The translations under genes were made by a program, and so were the position numbers. The notes below the pieces were generated by a model, which was not told the origin of the DNA, did not search any database, and saw only the letters and a program-made list of their open reading frames with translations. Shown here one piece after another: positions 40,448 through 49,143 of a stretch of DNA of 64,000 bases. Source of the stretch: Dyadobacter arcticus (lineage in GTDB: Bacteria; Bacteroidota; Bacteroidia; Cytophagales; Spirosomataceae); assembly GCF_011762185.1 (NCBI RefSeq), contig NZ_JAASQJ010000004.1, positions 496,001 through 560,000 of the forward strand, read 5' to 3'. Every line of letters starts with the position of its first letter. The stretch's first letter is position 1.

Positions 40448-41731
40448 ATGCAAAAAAATTTAATTAAAACAGCAGGCGCATTTTTAGCGTTGGCCGTCAC
40501 CACAGGCCTGTTTGCTTATCAATCAATTACCACCATTCCCCTTTTTAACGATACTCGTTTTGCTCCTATCGAAGCCAAAGACCTCAAACTTCCCGAAGGA
40601 TTTTCTGCTAAAATTCTTGCGACTGACCTGGGCGCTACACGGCACCTTGCTATTGCGAAAGGTGGAAGTATGTATGTCAAATTGTCCAAATTAAAAGATG
40701 GGAAAGGAATGTACCTGCTTCGGGATACCAATGGCGACGGAAGCATTGATGAGCAAAAGCTTTTTGCGGATTATCCCGGAACGGGCATATCCATCAAAAA
40801 CGGCTACTTATATAGTTCATCCAACAAAGGGATTTACCGCTACAAATTGAATGATAAAGAAGAGATCGTTGATTTCGAAAATCCTGAAATGATCGTTGCA
40901 GGGTTAGTGGATCACGGGAGGGACAACGCCAAACCTCTGACACTGGATAATAACGGCAACATTTATGTGACCGTGGGTTCATACAATGACAATTGCAGGC
41001 AAGCCGGATCGGGAAAAGGAATGTCACCTTGTACCATTCTCGACTCGGCGGGTGGGGTTTGGAAGTTCAAAGCAGATCAGTTGAATCAGAAATTTTCAGA
41101 TGGTGTGCGGTACGCAACAGGTGTTAAGAATGCAGTTGGGATTGATTGGGACAACAAGACAAATGCACTTTATGTAACGGTGCACGGGAGAGGGAAATTT
41201 GATGATATGTATCCGCAATACTACACTTCGAAACAGAGCGCCGAGCTTCCGGCTGAAACCATGTATCGTTTGAAAGAAGGCGACGATGCAGGTTGGCCGT
41301 ACATTTATTATGATCATTTTCAGAATAAAAAGATGATGGCGCCGGAGTATGGAGGCGATGGTAAAAAGGTTTCAGGAGAAAAGGCAATTAACCCGCTCGT
41401 GGCATTTCCCGCACATTTGGGTCCTAATGCATTGCTGTTCTATTCTGGTTCTATGTTTCCTGCGCGCTATAAAAACGGCGCATTTATTGCATTTCACAGC
41501 CAATCTTCCGAATTGAAAAAAGGCTATATGGTGGCATTTGTACCCTTTGTAAATGGCAAGCCGGGCAAGTGGGAGATCTTTGCTGATAATTTCGCGGGTG
41601 TTGACCTGGTAAAACCTACCGGCCCGATCCAGCATCGACCGTGCGGATTAGCCCAAGGACCCGACGGCGCACTTTACGTGACCGATGACCTGAATGGGAC
41701 GATTTTCAAGATTGATTACAAAAAGAAATAG
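40448..41731 (+). CDS. Sorbosone dehydrogenase-like PQQ-type beta-propeller, secreted
   Basis: A 427-residue exported protein with a signal peptide at about 1-23. The mature part resembles the glucose/sorbosone dehydrogenase six-bladed propeller: KLPEGFSAKILATDLGATRHLA at the start, DTNGDGSIDE as a calcium-type loop, VGSYNDNCRQAGSGKG, NAVGIDWDNKTN, and the final HRPCGLAQGPDGALYVTDDLNG. These PQQ-dependent enzymes oxidise aldoses in the periplasm. The HRPxGLAxGPDGALY ending is very characteristic. It fits the neighbouring cytochrome genes as a possible electron donor. Whether PQQ is bound cannot be read from sequence. Confidence 0.85.
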   Translation: MQKNLIKTAGAFLALAVTTGLFAYQSITTIPLFNDTRFAPIEAKDLKLPEGFSAKILATDLGATRHLAIAKGGSMYVKLSKLKDGKGMYLLRDTNGDGSIDEQKLFADYPGTGISIKNGYLYSSSNKGIYRYKLNDKEEIVDFENPEMIVAGLVDHGRDNAKPLTLDNNGNIYVTVGSYNDNCRQAGSGKGMSPCTILDSAGGVWKFKADQLNQKFSDGVRYATGVKNAVGIDWDNKTNALYVTVHGRGKFDDMYPQYYTSKQSAELPAETMYRLKEGDDAGWPYIYYDHFQNKKMMAPEYGGDGKKVSGEKAINPLVAFPAHLGPNALLFYSGSMFPARYKNGAFIAFHSQSSELKKGYMVAFVPFVNGKPGKWEIFADNFAGVDLVKPTGPIQHRPCGLAQGPDGALYVTDDLNGTIFKIDYKKK

Positions 41732-41740
41732 AACTTGCCA

Positions 41741-41779
41741 ATAATGTCATCGGGCAAATTTTTTGTCCCGTGACATTAT
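41741..41779. terminator. Long hairpin between convergent genes
   Basis: ATAATGTCA (41741-41749) pairs with TGACATTAT (41771-41779); inside, CGGG pairs with CCCG and CAAA with TTTG after single-base bulges. The right arm contains the stop codon of the cyclase gene (41776-41778). It probably ends transcription of the propeller gene at 41731, though the T run is in the loop and not after the stem. Confidence 0.45.
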
Positions 41780-42426
41780 GATACCGTTGCAAAAGCACGC
41801 ACAGGAAATGTCCCAACTCCTTTGAATTTCGGAGGTACGGCGCTGAAAAGGTAATTGTTCGCAGGCAGCAAATCCAGGTTGCAGAGGTGTTCGACAATTA
41901 AAATATCCGCACCTAACAAAATGGTATGAACAGGTCTGCTCTTACCTCGGGTGTCGTCAATATTGTGACTGTCAATGCCTACGAGCTTAACCCCACAATC
42001 ACGCAGATACTCCGCTGCCCCGGCGGTCAGGAATGGGTGATTTTCATAGTAAGCGTCCGTATTCCAGTTCAGTGACCAATCTGTTCTGACAATTACCGCC
42101 CTATTCCTAATTTCCCGATCCTTAAATAAAGAAATTCCGATTTCAAGTTGCCCAGCAGCATCAATGGTGATTGCATCGAGATTCGCAAATGCTTCCAATT
42201 CTACTTCGGACAAGTCCTTTCCGTGCGCATAGCGATGGAAAGGGCAATCGATATAAGTGCCTGTGTTGCTTACCATTTCGATCTTCCCAATCTGGAATTC
42301 CGTTCCTTCCTCGTACTTACCTCTGGAATCTTCCCGGCTGAGAAAATCACATATGATTGGAGCTGGCAGTCCTTTGTAGGTAATCAGTCCATCGAATATA
42401 GTATGACTGAGGTCAATCAGCTTCAT
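41776..42426 (-). CDS. Cyclase-family metal hydrolase (kynurenine formamidase-like)
   Basis: A 216-residue member of the KynB/cyclase family. DLSHTIFDGLITYKG at residues 4-18 and SNTGTYIDCPFHRYAHGKDL match the family HxGTHxDxPxHF metal motif, though the first His is replaced by Asn (NTGTYID). GIDSHNIDDT provides the later acidic and histidine residues. Members hydrolyse N-formylkynurenine or cyclise and open other amides and lactones with manganese or zinc. No tryptophan-catabolism genes are nearby, so the substrate is open; a sugar lactone would fit the neighbours but is a guess. It lies 15 bases after the DUF1080 gene. Confidence 0.8.
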   Translation of the reverse strand: MKLIDLSHTIFDGLITYKGLPAPIICDFLSREDSRGKYEEGTEFQIGKIEMVSNTGTYIDCPFHRYAHGKDLSEVELEAFANLDAITIDAAGQLEIGISLFKDREIRNRAVIVRTDWSLNWNTDAYYENHPFLTAGAAEYLRDCGVKLVGIDSHNIDDTRGKSRPVHTILLGADILIVEHLCNLDLLPANNYLFSAVPPKFKGVGTFPVRAFATVS

Positions 42427-42441
42427 AAAATCAATTTTGAT

Positions 42442-43227
42442 TTAGAAGTCAGTATCTGGCTTTTCAAGTTCCATTTCCTTAATCCAAATATTCCTATAAT
42501 AAACGTCATGGCCTTCCGATTGTAATTTCAGCCCACCGGGTGTGTCGGTAATACCTTTTCCACCTTCGTTACCTCCGTCAATACCTGAGTTCGGGCCTCC
42601 CCAAACCTGGCTGATTTTTTGGTTCGTATGAACTTTTTTACCGTTAAAATAAAGCGTAACCATAGGTTGTTCCACGCGCTTGCCATCCTTGAAACGAGCT
42701 GCACGGAACAGGATATCATATGAATTCCATTTTCCAACTCCGTTATACGCATAGTAAGGAGATTTGGATTCATTGATCACAGCAGCCATTCCATGTGAAG
42801 TGGTGTCGCCATCCAATACCTGGATTTCGTAACGGTTTTGAAGATAAACCCCACTATTGCCGCCTTCTTTGGTGATAAAAAACTCAACATGCGCGCGGAA
42901 ATCCTTGAATTGCTTTTTGGTAACGATATCAGCAGAGCCATATAATCCGCCCACGGAAGCAGGGTCATTGCAGTTGATAACCGTTCCTTTATCCACAGGA
43001 TCATTTACAACAGTCCATTTAATAGGTGCTGTTGCTTTCAGTCGTGGGCCTGCCCAATAAATCCATTTTTCGTCCAGCATTTTCCGGCTGCCGTCGAGAT
43101 ACACTTCTGCACCATTCGGCGCTTTCGTACCTACTCCAACCTGCGCGTGGCCACTGGAAATTGACAAAATAGCGAATGCCGCTTGTGCCAAGACTAATGC
43201 GCTTAACTTAGAAAAATATCGGTTCAT
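42442..43227 (-). CDS. Secreted DUF1080 (3-keto-disaccharide hydrolase-type) protein
   Basis: A 261-residue exported protein with a signal peptide at about 1-28 (ends SSGHAQ). The DUF1080 jelly-roll domain fills the rest: FRAHVEFFITKEGGNSGVYLQ, RYEIQVLDGDTTSHGMAAV, and WNSYDILFRAARFKDGKR, ending VYYRNIWIKEMEL. Members hydrolyse 3-keto-glycosides or bind glycans, and are abundant in Bacteroidota and planctomycetes. It is encoded with the cyclase-family gene and follows the cytochrome/propeller genes, which supports a joint role in oxidised-sugar breakdown. Confidence 0.9.
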   Translation of the reverse strand: MNRYFSKLSALVLAQAAFAILSISSGHAQVGVGTKAPNGAEVYLDGSRKMLDEKWIYWAGPRLKATAPIKWTVVNDPVDKGTVINCNDPASVGGLYGSADIVTKKQFKDFRAHVEFFITKEGGNSGVYLQNRYEIQVLDGDTTSHGMAAVINESKSPYYAYNGVGKWNSYDILFRAARFKDGKRVEQPMVTLYFNGKKVHTNQKISQVWGGPNSGIDGGNEGGKGITDTPGGLKLQSEGHDVYYRNIWIKEMELEKPDTDF

Positions 43228-43327
43228 CTCGATGGTCTGGATTAGTTAATAACCGGAAACCTCCGGCAACGGATATAAGCATAAGCATTTTTGTAATTAC
43301 TCTTTTCTATCATCATTTTTTGTTTTT

Positions 43328-43594
43328 GTGGAACAAACACCTCACGAAATTGAAACCTACCCGCACCTGGAAACCTTATCTGCTGCCTCAGCCAAACGTA
43401 TAGTAGATCTCGCTACTTACGGCACGGAAATGGTAAGACGAGGTGCTAATCACACATTTGATAAGATACTTGCAATAGCGAGAAACAAGCTACAAGTTAC
43501 CAGGTTCCCGGATGTGTATGGAAGGTTTGTGGCGGTTCCGGGACTGGCACTTGTATTGATAGGCAATCTGCATGTGGGCGGTCTCAGTCGGTAG
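43328..43594 (+). CDS. Possible small protein of unknown function or gene remnant
   Basis: An 88-codon open frame with a GTG start. The first half (HLETLSAASAKRIVDLATYG, then EMVRRGANHTF) has helix-like composition and codon use similar to real genes here. The second half (FVAVPGLALVLIGNLHVGGL) looks less natural and could be read-through into non-coding sequence. I recognise no family. It lies between divergent and convergent genes with 6 bases to the S9 peptidase stop. It could be a real short gene, the 5' remnant of a lost one, or chance. Confidence 0.3.
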   Translation: MEQTPHEIETYPHLETLSAASAKRIVDLATYGTEMVRRGANHTFDKILAIARNKLQVTRFPDVYGRFVAVPGLALVLIGNLHVGGLSR

Positions 43595-43600
43595 TGCCGC

Positions 43601-45973
43601 TTAAAGTTTCTCTTCAAACAATTTGAATATTCGCTTATATTCATCTGTCCAGGATGAGGCTTCCGAAAACCCATGATCTTCCATAGGATAGGATGCCAGC
43701 TCCCAATTGTTTTTCCCAAGTTCAATCAGTCGTTGCGACAAACGTACAACGTCCTGATAATGAACATTCACATCCACCATTCCGTGGCAAATCAATAAAG
43801 GATTTTTTAAACCGGCTGCATAGTAAATCGGAGAACTTTTGCGATAAGCAAGACTATCCGCTTGCGGCTCATTTAGGATATTGGCAGTATATGGATGATT
43901 GTAGGCTGCCCAATCCGTCACCGGACGTAGTGCTGCTCCCGCACTAAATATGTCGGGTGTTGTGAAAAGGGCCATTAATGTGATGAACCCGCCATATGAG
44001 CCGCCGTAAACCCCAATGTTTTTCGAGTTTATACCGTAAGTTTTTGTAAGCCACCTGGCCCCGTCTATATTATCAGTTAAGTCCTTTCCGCCCATAAACC
44101 GATAAATGCCCGTTCGCCAATCTCTACCATAACCGGAGCTAGCTCGATAGTCCAAATCAAGGACAGTATAGCCCTTATCAGTCAGCAAGTTATGGAACAT
44201 ATATTCCCGGAAATATTGGCTCCACCATTTATGCGCGTTTTGCAGATAACCTGCGCCATGGACAAATACTACTGCTTTTCCATTCGATTTTTTAGGTTCA
44301 TAAATTCGTGCATAAATCGGCAAACCGTCGCTTGACTTGATCGTCACGACCTTCGCTTCACGCCAGGCATACGACAGAAATTCCTTTGAAACAGAATTGG
44401 TAATGCGTTCTGGTTGAACATTTTTTGAGGAAGAAGAGGGATTATCCATCCAGAATAACTCCCAGGGCACATTGCTTTTGGAATAGCGAATGGCCAATTT
44501 GGTTTCGTCGGGTGATAATGTTACTTCGTGGGCGCCTGGATTTTGTATAAGCCGTTCCCGTTGTCCGCCCGTTGATGCCATGCGGTATAAATGCTGCTCG
44601 CCAGGATGTACCTCATTGGTTATCAGATAAAATGTCTTCTTATCCTTTGAAAGTGTAACATTTTGAACTTCGAATTTCCCGGATGTAAGTGCTATCTTTT
44701 TGCCAGTCAGCACATCCACTGAATACAGATGCGAATATCCGGTTGCTTCACTCTGAAAGTAAAATGTGTGATCATCCAGCCAACCCGTTTCTCCCGCACT
44801 CAATGGATAACCCCCTATGCCAGGCCCGCCAATCCATGCTTCATCCCGCTGCCGATCCAATAGTTTCAATGATAAAGAATCGGAATTGAAGGTCATGATC
44901 CAGCGATCTTTGCCATCCAGAGAGCGAATAACTACAACCGCGTTTTCTCCATTTTCTGACCAGAATGGCCCATGTACAACAGTTTTTCGCTCCTTATTTT
45001 TCCAGGCTGAATCCTGTTTAGGATAGTCTTTCAGATAATCGGGCTTATCATGAATTCCGGGAATGTCCTTCATGCTGACCTTCCGGGCTGTATCTTTTTT
45101 AATATCATAAACCCAGAATTCATAATCTGAACCAGGAGCACCTACCTTTGTTCTCGCGGGCAGATCCTCAGTGAAACCGGATTCGGTGACATAGTTGGGG
45201 ACAATGGTTGGCTTAGCAGACTTATCCATTTGCGTAAGCCGGTATGCGACAAACTTGCCATCCGGACTCACCAACTGATTGGACACATTCTTTTCGCCAA
45301 GGTAAATTTCTTTGGGATGCGCTGGCTTTTCGGCCTCAGTCGTTTTTTCGCCTGCTTCCTTTTTATCTTTCCGCTGTTTCAGTACTTCAAACATGGCGAG
45401 CTGATCTTCTTTGAGGAATTTCTCCTGCTCACCTGGTTTCGATTCCGGTTTTTTTGCCCCTGATTTAAAATCAGTTAGTTGACTAAGCAAGCCGGTTTCA
45501 AGGGATATGCTGAACAAATTATTGCCACGGGTAAAAATAATGCTTTGCTCATTTCCGCTGAAAATGGGATTAGTTTCGCGCTCGACAGTATTGGTTATCT
45601 GGCGAATCGCGAAATTTTGATACCCGATTAAATGTATATCGCCATTTTTTTCATAGAGCCGTAATGTATGCTGTCGATTATAAACGCCATTTCTTCCCGC
45701 CATCTTTTTTCGTTCAGCAATAGGGATTTTTGTTATTTTTTTGTCGGCTATTGAAAAGCCATACAAGGAATCAGAAGGATTTTTATCAGGATTCCAATTG
45801 AAATAAATGGTCCTGGAATCATCGGCCCAGGTAACGTCACTCGGTGAAGTGCCAATCCAAATCTTAGGATCCCGCATTATTTTTTCAACTGAAAGAGGGG
45901 TTAGTTGTTGGGCTGATGAGGTGAAAGTAAATAGTGTACTCGTTATAAAAAATAAGCGCAGAAATTGTTTCAT
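43601..45973 (-). CDS. Secreted S9 family prolyl oligopeptidase/DPP-IV-like peptidase
   Basis: A 790-residue exported serine peptidase; signal peptide at about 1-21 (ends SSAQ). Residues about 30-530 form the beta-propeller with repeated blade motifs (GNEQSIIFTRGNNLFSISL; SPDETKLAIRYSKS). The C-terminal alpha/beta hydrolase domain has the triad Ser659 (YGGSYGGF), Asp734 (GMVDVNVH) and His767 (EDHGFSE), the S9B/S9C order. A Lys/Glu-rich insert at about 180-215 in the propeller is unusual. It removes dipeptides or cuts short peptides in the periplasm. The gene stands alone; the HTH module upstream on the same strand ends 31 bases before it. Confidence 0.92.
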   Translation of the reverse strand: MKQFLRLFFITSTLFTFTSSAQQLTPLSVEKIMRDPKIWIGTSPSDVTWADDSRTIYFNWNPDKNPSDSLYGFSIADKKITKIPIAERKKMAGRNGVYNRQHTLRLYEKNGDIHLIGYQNFAIRQITNTVERETNPIFSGNEQSIIFTRGNNLFSISLETGLLSQLTDFKSGAKKPESKPGEQEKFLKEDQLAMFEVLKQRKDKKEAGEKTTEAEKPAHPKEIYLGEKNVSNQLVSPDGKFVAYRLTQMDKSAKPTIVPNYVTESGFTEDLPARTKVGAPGSDYEFWVYDIKKDTARKVSMKDIPGIHDKPDYLKDYPKQDSAWKNKERKTVVHGPFWSENGENAVVVIRSLDGKDRWIMTFNSDSLSLKLLDRQRDEAWIGGPGIGGYPLSAGETGWLDDHTFYFQSEATGYSHLYSVDVLTGKKIALTSGKFEVQNVTLSKDKKTFYLITNEVHPGEQHLYRMASTGGQRERLIQNPGAHEVTLSPDETKLAIRYSKSNVPWELFWMDNPSSSSKNVQPERITNSVSKEFLSYAWREAKVVTIKSSDGLPIYARIYEPKKSNGKAVVFVHGAGYLQNAHKWWSQYFREYMFHNLLTDKGYTVLDLDYRASSGYGRDWRTGIYRFMGGKDLTDNIDGARWLTKTYGINSKNIGVYGGSYGGFITLMALFTTPDIFSAGAALRPVTDWAAYNHPYTANILNEPQADSLAYRKSSPIYYAAGLKNPLLICHGMVDVNVHYQDVVRLSQRLIELGKNNWELASYPMEDHGFSEASSWTDEYKRIFKLFEEKL

Positions 45974-46003
45974 AGGAGTAAAGGCAATGTATTTGAAGCT
46001 ATA

Positions 46004-46300
46004 TTAATGACCCGTATTTTCGCGGTCTTGGTAGGGAATGGATTTGATTAGGCGGATGTTGTTGTATTCTTCGATCACGACCATGTTTTCTTCCGGGATT
46101 ATCCCGCGTTTGATCCAGTTACTAACAGTTTGCGTATTGGGGATGTGGAACCGCTTACAGTATTCGGCGATGGTAATCCAATCATGTAGTTCGTATTTCT
46201 TCCCATCTTTCGACAAGTAGTTTTGCGCTTCGGCCAATGCATCCCTGCTTTCAGATAACAGTGTTTGCAGGTCATCCTGAGTGTTGGTTATTTGTGGCAT
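46004..46300 (-). CDS. Small helix-turn-helix/excisionase-like DNA-binding protein
   Basis: A 98-residue protein. Residues about 5-33 form a charged helix (LLSESRDALAEAQNYLS). Residues about 40-90 fit a MerR/excisionase-type winged helix: WITIAEYCKRFHIPNTQTVSNW is the HTH, and IKRGIIPEENMVVIEEYNN with LIKSIPY is the wing. It may act on the palindrome at 46495-46513, just upstream of its operon. A 50-residue gene precedes it by 10 bases. The pair resembles small regulatory or toxin-antitoxin-like modules, but no toxin is recognised. Confidence 0.7.
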   Translation of the reverse strand: MPQITNTQDDLQTLLSESRDALAEAQNYLSKDGKKYELHDWITIAEYCKRFHIPNTQTVSNWIKRGIIPEENMVVIEEYNNIRLIKSIPYQDRENTGH

Positions 46301-46310
46301 GATGCTATTA

Positions 46311-46463
46311 CTACCTTTTGTTTTCCAATTCGTTTAAAACTTCAAGAATTTTTGAAATGACGTCCAGAATTTCGTCAACTTGATCGCTTGTGAGCATTTC
46401 AAGATTGTCCCTGAGATATTGGCGCAATGCAGCCAAGCGCATTCTGAGATCAAACTCGTTCAT
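46311..46463 (-). CDS. Small helical protein encoded with the HTH gene
   Basis: A 50-residue protein with ATG at 46463 (MNEFDLRMRLAALRQYL). It is entirely helix-like and amphipathic: LRDNLEMLTSDQVDEILDVI and SKILEVLNELENKR. No family is recognised. It is encoded 10 bases before the HTH gene and downstream of the palindrome. A longer frame to 46580 exists, but the extra residues would come from the promoter region and overlap the divergent peptidase start. Confidence 0.55.
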   Translation of the reverse strand: MNEFDLRMRLAALRQYLRDNLEMLTSDQVDEILDVISKILEVLNELENKR

Positions 46464-46494
46464 TGTGTGTGTATTAATGTAAATATAATCAAAA

Positions 46495-46513
46495 TTGTTA
46501 CGACACGTAACAA
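46495..46513. promoter_or_regulatory. 19-base palindrome, candidate operator
   Basis: TTGTTACG (46495-46502), ACA, CGTAACAA (46506-46513): a perfect 8-3-8 inverted repeat. It sits between the small-protein/HTH pair (minus) and the M1 peptidase gene (plus), a good place for a binding site that controls one or both. Confidence 0.5.
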
Positions 46514-46580
46514 GTGCTTGTGCCCAATGAAGAATCGAATATAAAGAATTGCTATTTTTAAAGAAATCAGAAATTTGCAA

Positions 46581-49091
46581 ATGAAGATTTTACCGTTACT
46601 TGTTGCCCTTGGCCTGACCATTATCTCCTGCAAAAACAAAATCATAATTCCGGAAAAAGGCGTTTCATTCGCGCTTAATGAGTATCGCAAGAAAACGATC
46701 GATAGCATTCAGTATGCAATTGAACTGGACATTCCCGATAAAAAAGCGGAGAAAATCATTGGCATAGAAATCATAACCTTCAACTTATCGTCACTGGATT
46801 CAGCACTTGTGCTGGATTTTAATTCCGATAGCTCCCACATTCTTGAAGTTCAAGCCAATGATCAGAAAGTTGATTATTACTTTTTGAATGAACACCTTGT
46901 AATTCAGACCAAGTTTTTAAAAAAGGGCGAAAATCAACTAAATATATCTTTTATCGCAGGCAATCAGTCTCTGAACAGAAGCGACGAATACCTCTATACG
47001 CTTTTCGTTCCCGATCGCGCCTCCACCTGCTTCCCACTTTTCGACCAGCCTAATCTGAAAGCAACCTATCAACTTACCCTGAAAGCACCGAAGGATTGGG
47101 AGGCGATTTCCAATGGCAGTCTGGAATCCAAAGTCGTTGAAAGTGGTAAGAGTATTTCTCATTTCGCGCCGACCAAACCCATCAGTTCTTATCTTTTTGC
47201 ATTCGCTGCAGGCAAATTTTTTAGGGCTTCTAAAAAAGTGGGTGGCCGTGAAATGACAATGTATTATCGCGAAACGGACACGAGTAAGGTGAATCGCAAT
47301 CGAGACGAGGTTTTTAGTCTACACGCGAAGTCGCTGGCTTGGCTGGAAAGGTATACGACCATTGTTTATCCTTTTGGGAAATTTGATTTCGTGCTGATAC
47401 CCTCTTTCCAATATGGCGGAATGGAACATCCAGGATCTATATTTTACAATGAGTCCTCGCTTTTTTTGGATGAAAACCCTTCTGTTAACCGATTGCTTTC
47501 ACGGGCAAGTGTGATTGCGCATGAGTCTGCGCACATGTGGTTTGGGGATCTGGTGACGATGGATTGGTTCAATGATGTGTGGCTCAAAGAGGTGTTTGCC
47601 AATTTTATGGCCGCTAAAATCGTGCACCCAAGTTTCCCTGAAATCAATCACAATCTGCGATTTTTGCTGGCACATTACCCCAATGCTTACGACATTGACC
47701 GTACCGCAGGAACGAATCCAATTCTTCAAAACCTTGGAAATTTAAAAAATGCGGGGACACTTTATGGTGCGATCATATATATGAAAGCACCGATTGTGAT
47801 GCGCAAACTCGAAAAGATGATTGGAGAAAACCTGATGCAAAAGAGTTTGCAGGAATATCTCAAAACCTATGCGTTCAAAAATGCTCGCTGGGATGATCTG
47901 ATTGGGATTATAGATAAAAACTCGTCGCAGGACATTGCGCTTTGGAGTAATGTATGGGTGAAGACCCCGGATATGCCCGAATACGAAATTGTAAAAGATG
48001 GTGTATCATTAACTCAGACGAAAGACTCTGTTTCAGGTCGGATTTGGGGCCAGCCGTTGGTTTCCAAGGAAATGATGGCGGATTCTCAAAAAATCGTTTT
48101 TCCTAACGCCGACGGTACAGGCTATGGCCATTTTAAAATGGATAGTGCCAGCAAAGCCTATTTCATTCAGCATTATGGAGATAAGGATTCCGTTTTCGCC
48201 GATCCGGTCTTTCGGGGAGCCATGTTGGTCAACATTTGGGAGGGGCTGCTTAGGGATGGTAACCCTCGCCCGGAATTGCTGGTTACCAATGTCCAACAAA
48301 CCCTTCATAAGGAGCAAAATCCGCTACTGATCGATTATATGCTGGGAAATTTGCAAACAGCTTGGTGGCTGTTTTTATCCGAGCAGCAAAGGAAAACACA
48401 TCAGAATGATGTTGAAAAAACCATTTGGGACCTCTTAAATAATACCAAAGACAAAGGGGTTAAGACATCCTATTTCCGGTCGTTTAAAAATCTGGCTGTG
48501 AGTGATGATGGCCTGAAAAAGCTGAAATCACTTTGGGACGGCCAATTAAATATTAAAGATCTTATCCTTTCTGAGGATGACAAGATTTCGCTTGCCTGTG
48601 AGCTCGCTTTGAAAAGTTCCGACGGGTCAACAGCGATATTGACTGAACAGTTAAAAAACACCAAAAACCCGGACCGTAAAGCTAAAATGCAGTTCGTTAT
48701 CCCTGCTCTGAGTCCTGAGGAGGCCAAACGTGATGCTTTTTTTGAAACATTAAAGAAAGAAGAGAACCGGGAAAAAGAGGCTTGGGTATTAGAGGCATTG
48801 GGTTATCACCATCATCCATTAAGGCAACAATCCGCTATCAAATATTTGCGCCCTTCCCTCAATCTGCTGAAAGAAATTCAGCTGACGGGAGATATCTTTT
48901 TTCCAACCCGCTGGCTGCATAACACATTCTCAGGGCATTCATCAAAAGAAGCCGCCGACATTGCACAGGCATTTTTGAATGAAAATCCGGATTATCCGTA
49001 TTTTTTGAAAAACAAGATTATGCAGGAAACGGATATGTTGAAAAGGGCGGTAACGGCTAGAAAAGCAGCAGTTGATTTGACCATTCATTAA
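46581..49091 (+). CDS. M1 family metallopeptidase lipoprotein
   Basis: An 836-residue aminopeptidase-like protein from the ATG at 46581 (a TTG 6 bases earlier is also in frame). The N-terminus MKILPLLVALGLTIISC ends in a lipobox cysteine at 17. The substrate motif GGMEHPG replaces the usual GAMEN. The zinc site is HESAH (His314, Glu315, His318) with the third ligand Glu337 in WLKEVFANF, 19 residues after His318, as in the family. The C-terminal half is alpha-helical (ERAP1-C-like). It would trim N-terminal residues from peptides at the periplasmic face or cell surface. The palindrome at 46495 lies in its upstream region. Confidence 0.92.
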   Translation: MKILPLLVALGLTIISCKNKIIIPEKGVSFALNEYRKKTIDSIQYAIELDIPDKKAEKIIGIEIITFNLSSLDSALVLDFNSDSSHILEVQANDQKVDYYFLNEHLVIQTKFLKKGENQLNISFIAGNQSLNRSDEYLYTLFVPDRASTCFPLFDQPNLKATYQLTLKAPKDWEAISNGSLESKVVESGKSISHFAPTKPISSYLFAFAAGKFFRASKKVGGREMTMYYRETDTSKVNRNRDEVFSLHAKSLAWLERYTTIVYPFGKFDFVLIPSFQYGGMEHPGSIFYNESSLFLDENPSVNRLLSRASVIAHESAHMWFGDLVTMDWFNDVWLKEVFANFMAAKIVHPSFPEINHNLRFLLAHYPNAYDIDRTAGTNPILQNLGNLKNAGTLYGAIIYMKAPIVMRKLEKMIGENLMQKSLQEYLKTYAFKNARWDDLIGIIDKNSSQDIALWSNVWVKTPDMPEYEIVKDGVSLTQTKDSVSGRIWGQPLVSKEMMADSQKIVFPNADGTGYGHFKMDSASKAYFIQHYGDKDSVFADPVFRGAMLVNIWEGLLRDGNPRPELLVTNVQQTLHKEQNPLLIDYMLGNLQTAWWLFLSEQQRKTHQNDVEKTIWDLLNNTKDKGVKTSYFRSFKNLAVSDDGLKKLKSLWDGQLNIKDLILSEDDKISLACELALKSSDGSTAILTEQLKNTKNPDRKAKMQFVIPALSPEEAKRDAFFETLKKEENREKEAWVLEALGYHHHPLRQQSAIKYLRPSLNLLKEIQLTGDIFFPTRWLHNTFSGHSSKEAADIAQAFLNENPDYPYFLKNKIMQETDMLKRAVTARKAAVDLTIH

Positions 49092-49143
49092 AAGTAGTAC
49101 TTTACCTATCAGCTTCTTTTGGTTAAAACTGGCCGCAAATCTT

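Noticed and set aside
43450..43725. A 91-codon minus-strand frame at the end of the S9 peptidase
   Set aside because: It overlaps the peptidase C-terminal codons in another frame and shows no family features.
46464..46580. N-terminal extension of the 50-residue protein
   Set aside because: The extra codons cross the palindrome and the start of the divergent peptidase gene; the ATG at 46463 gives a compact helical protein.
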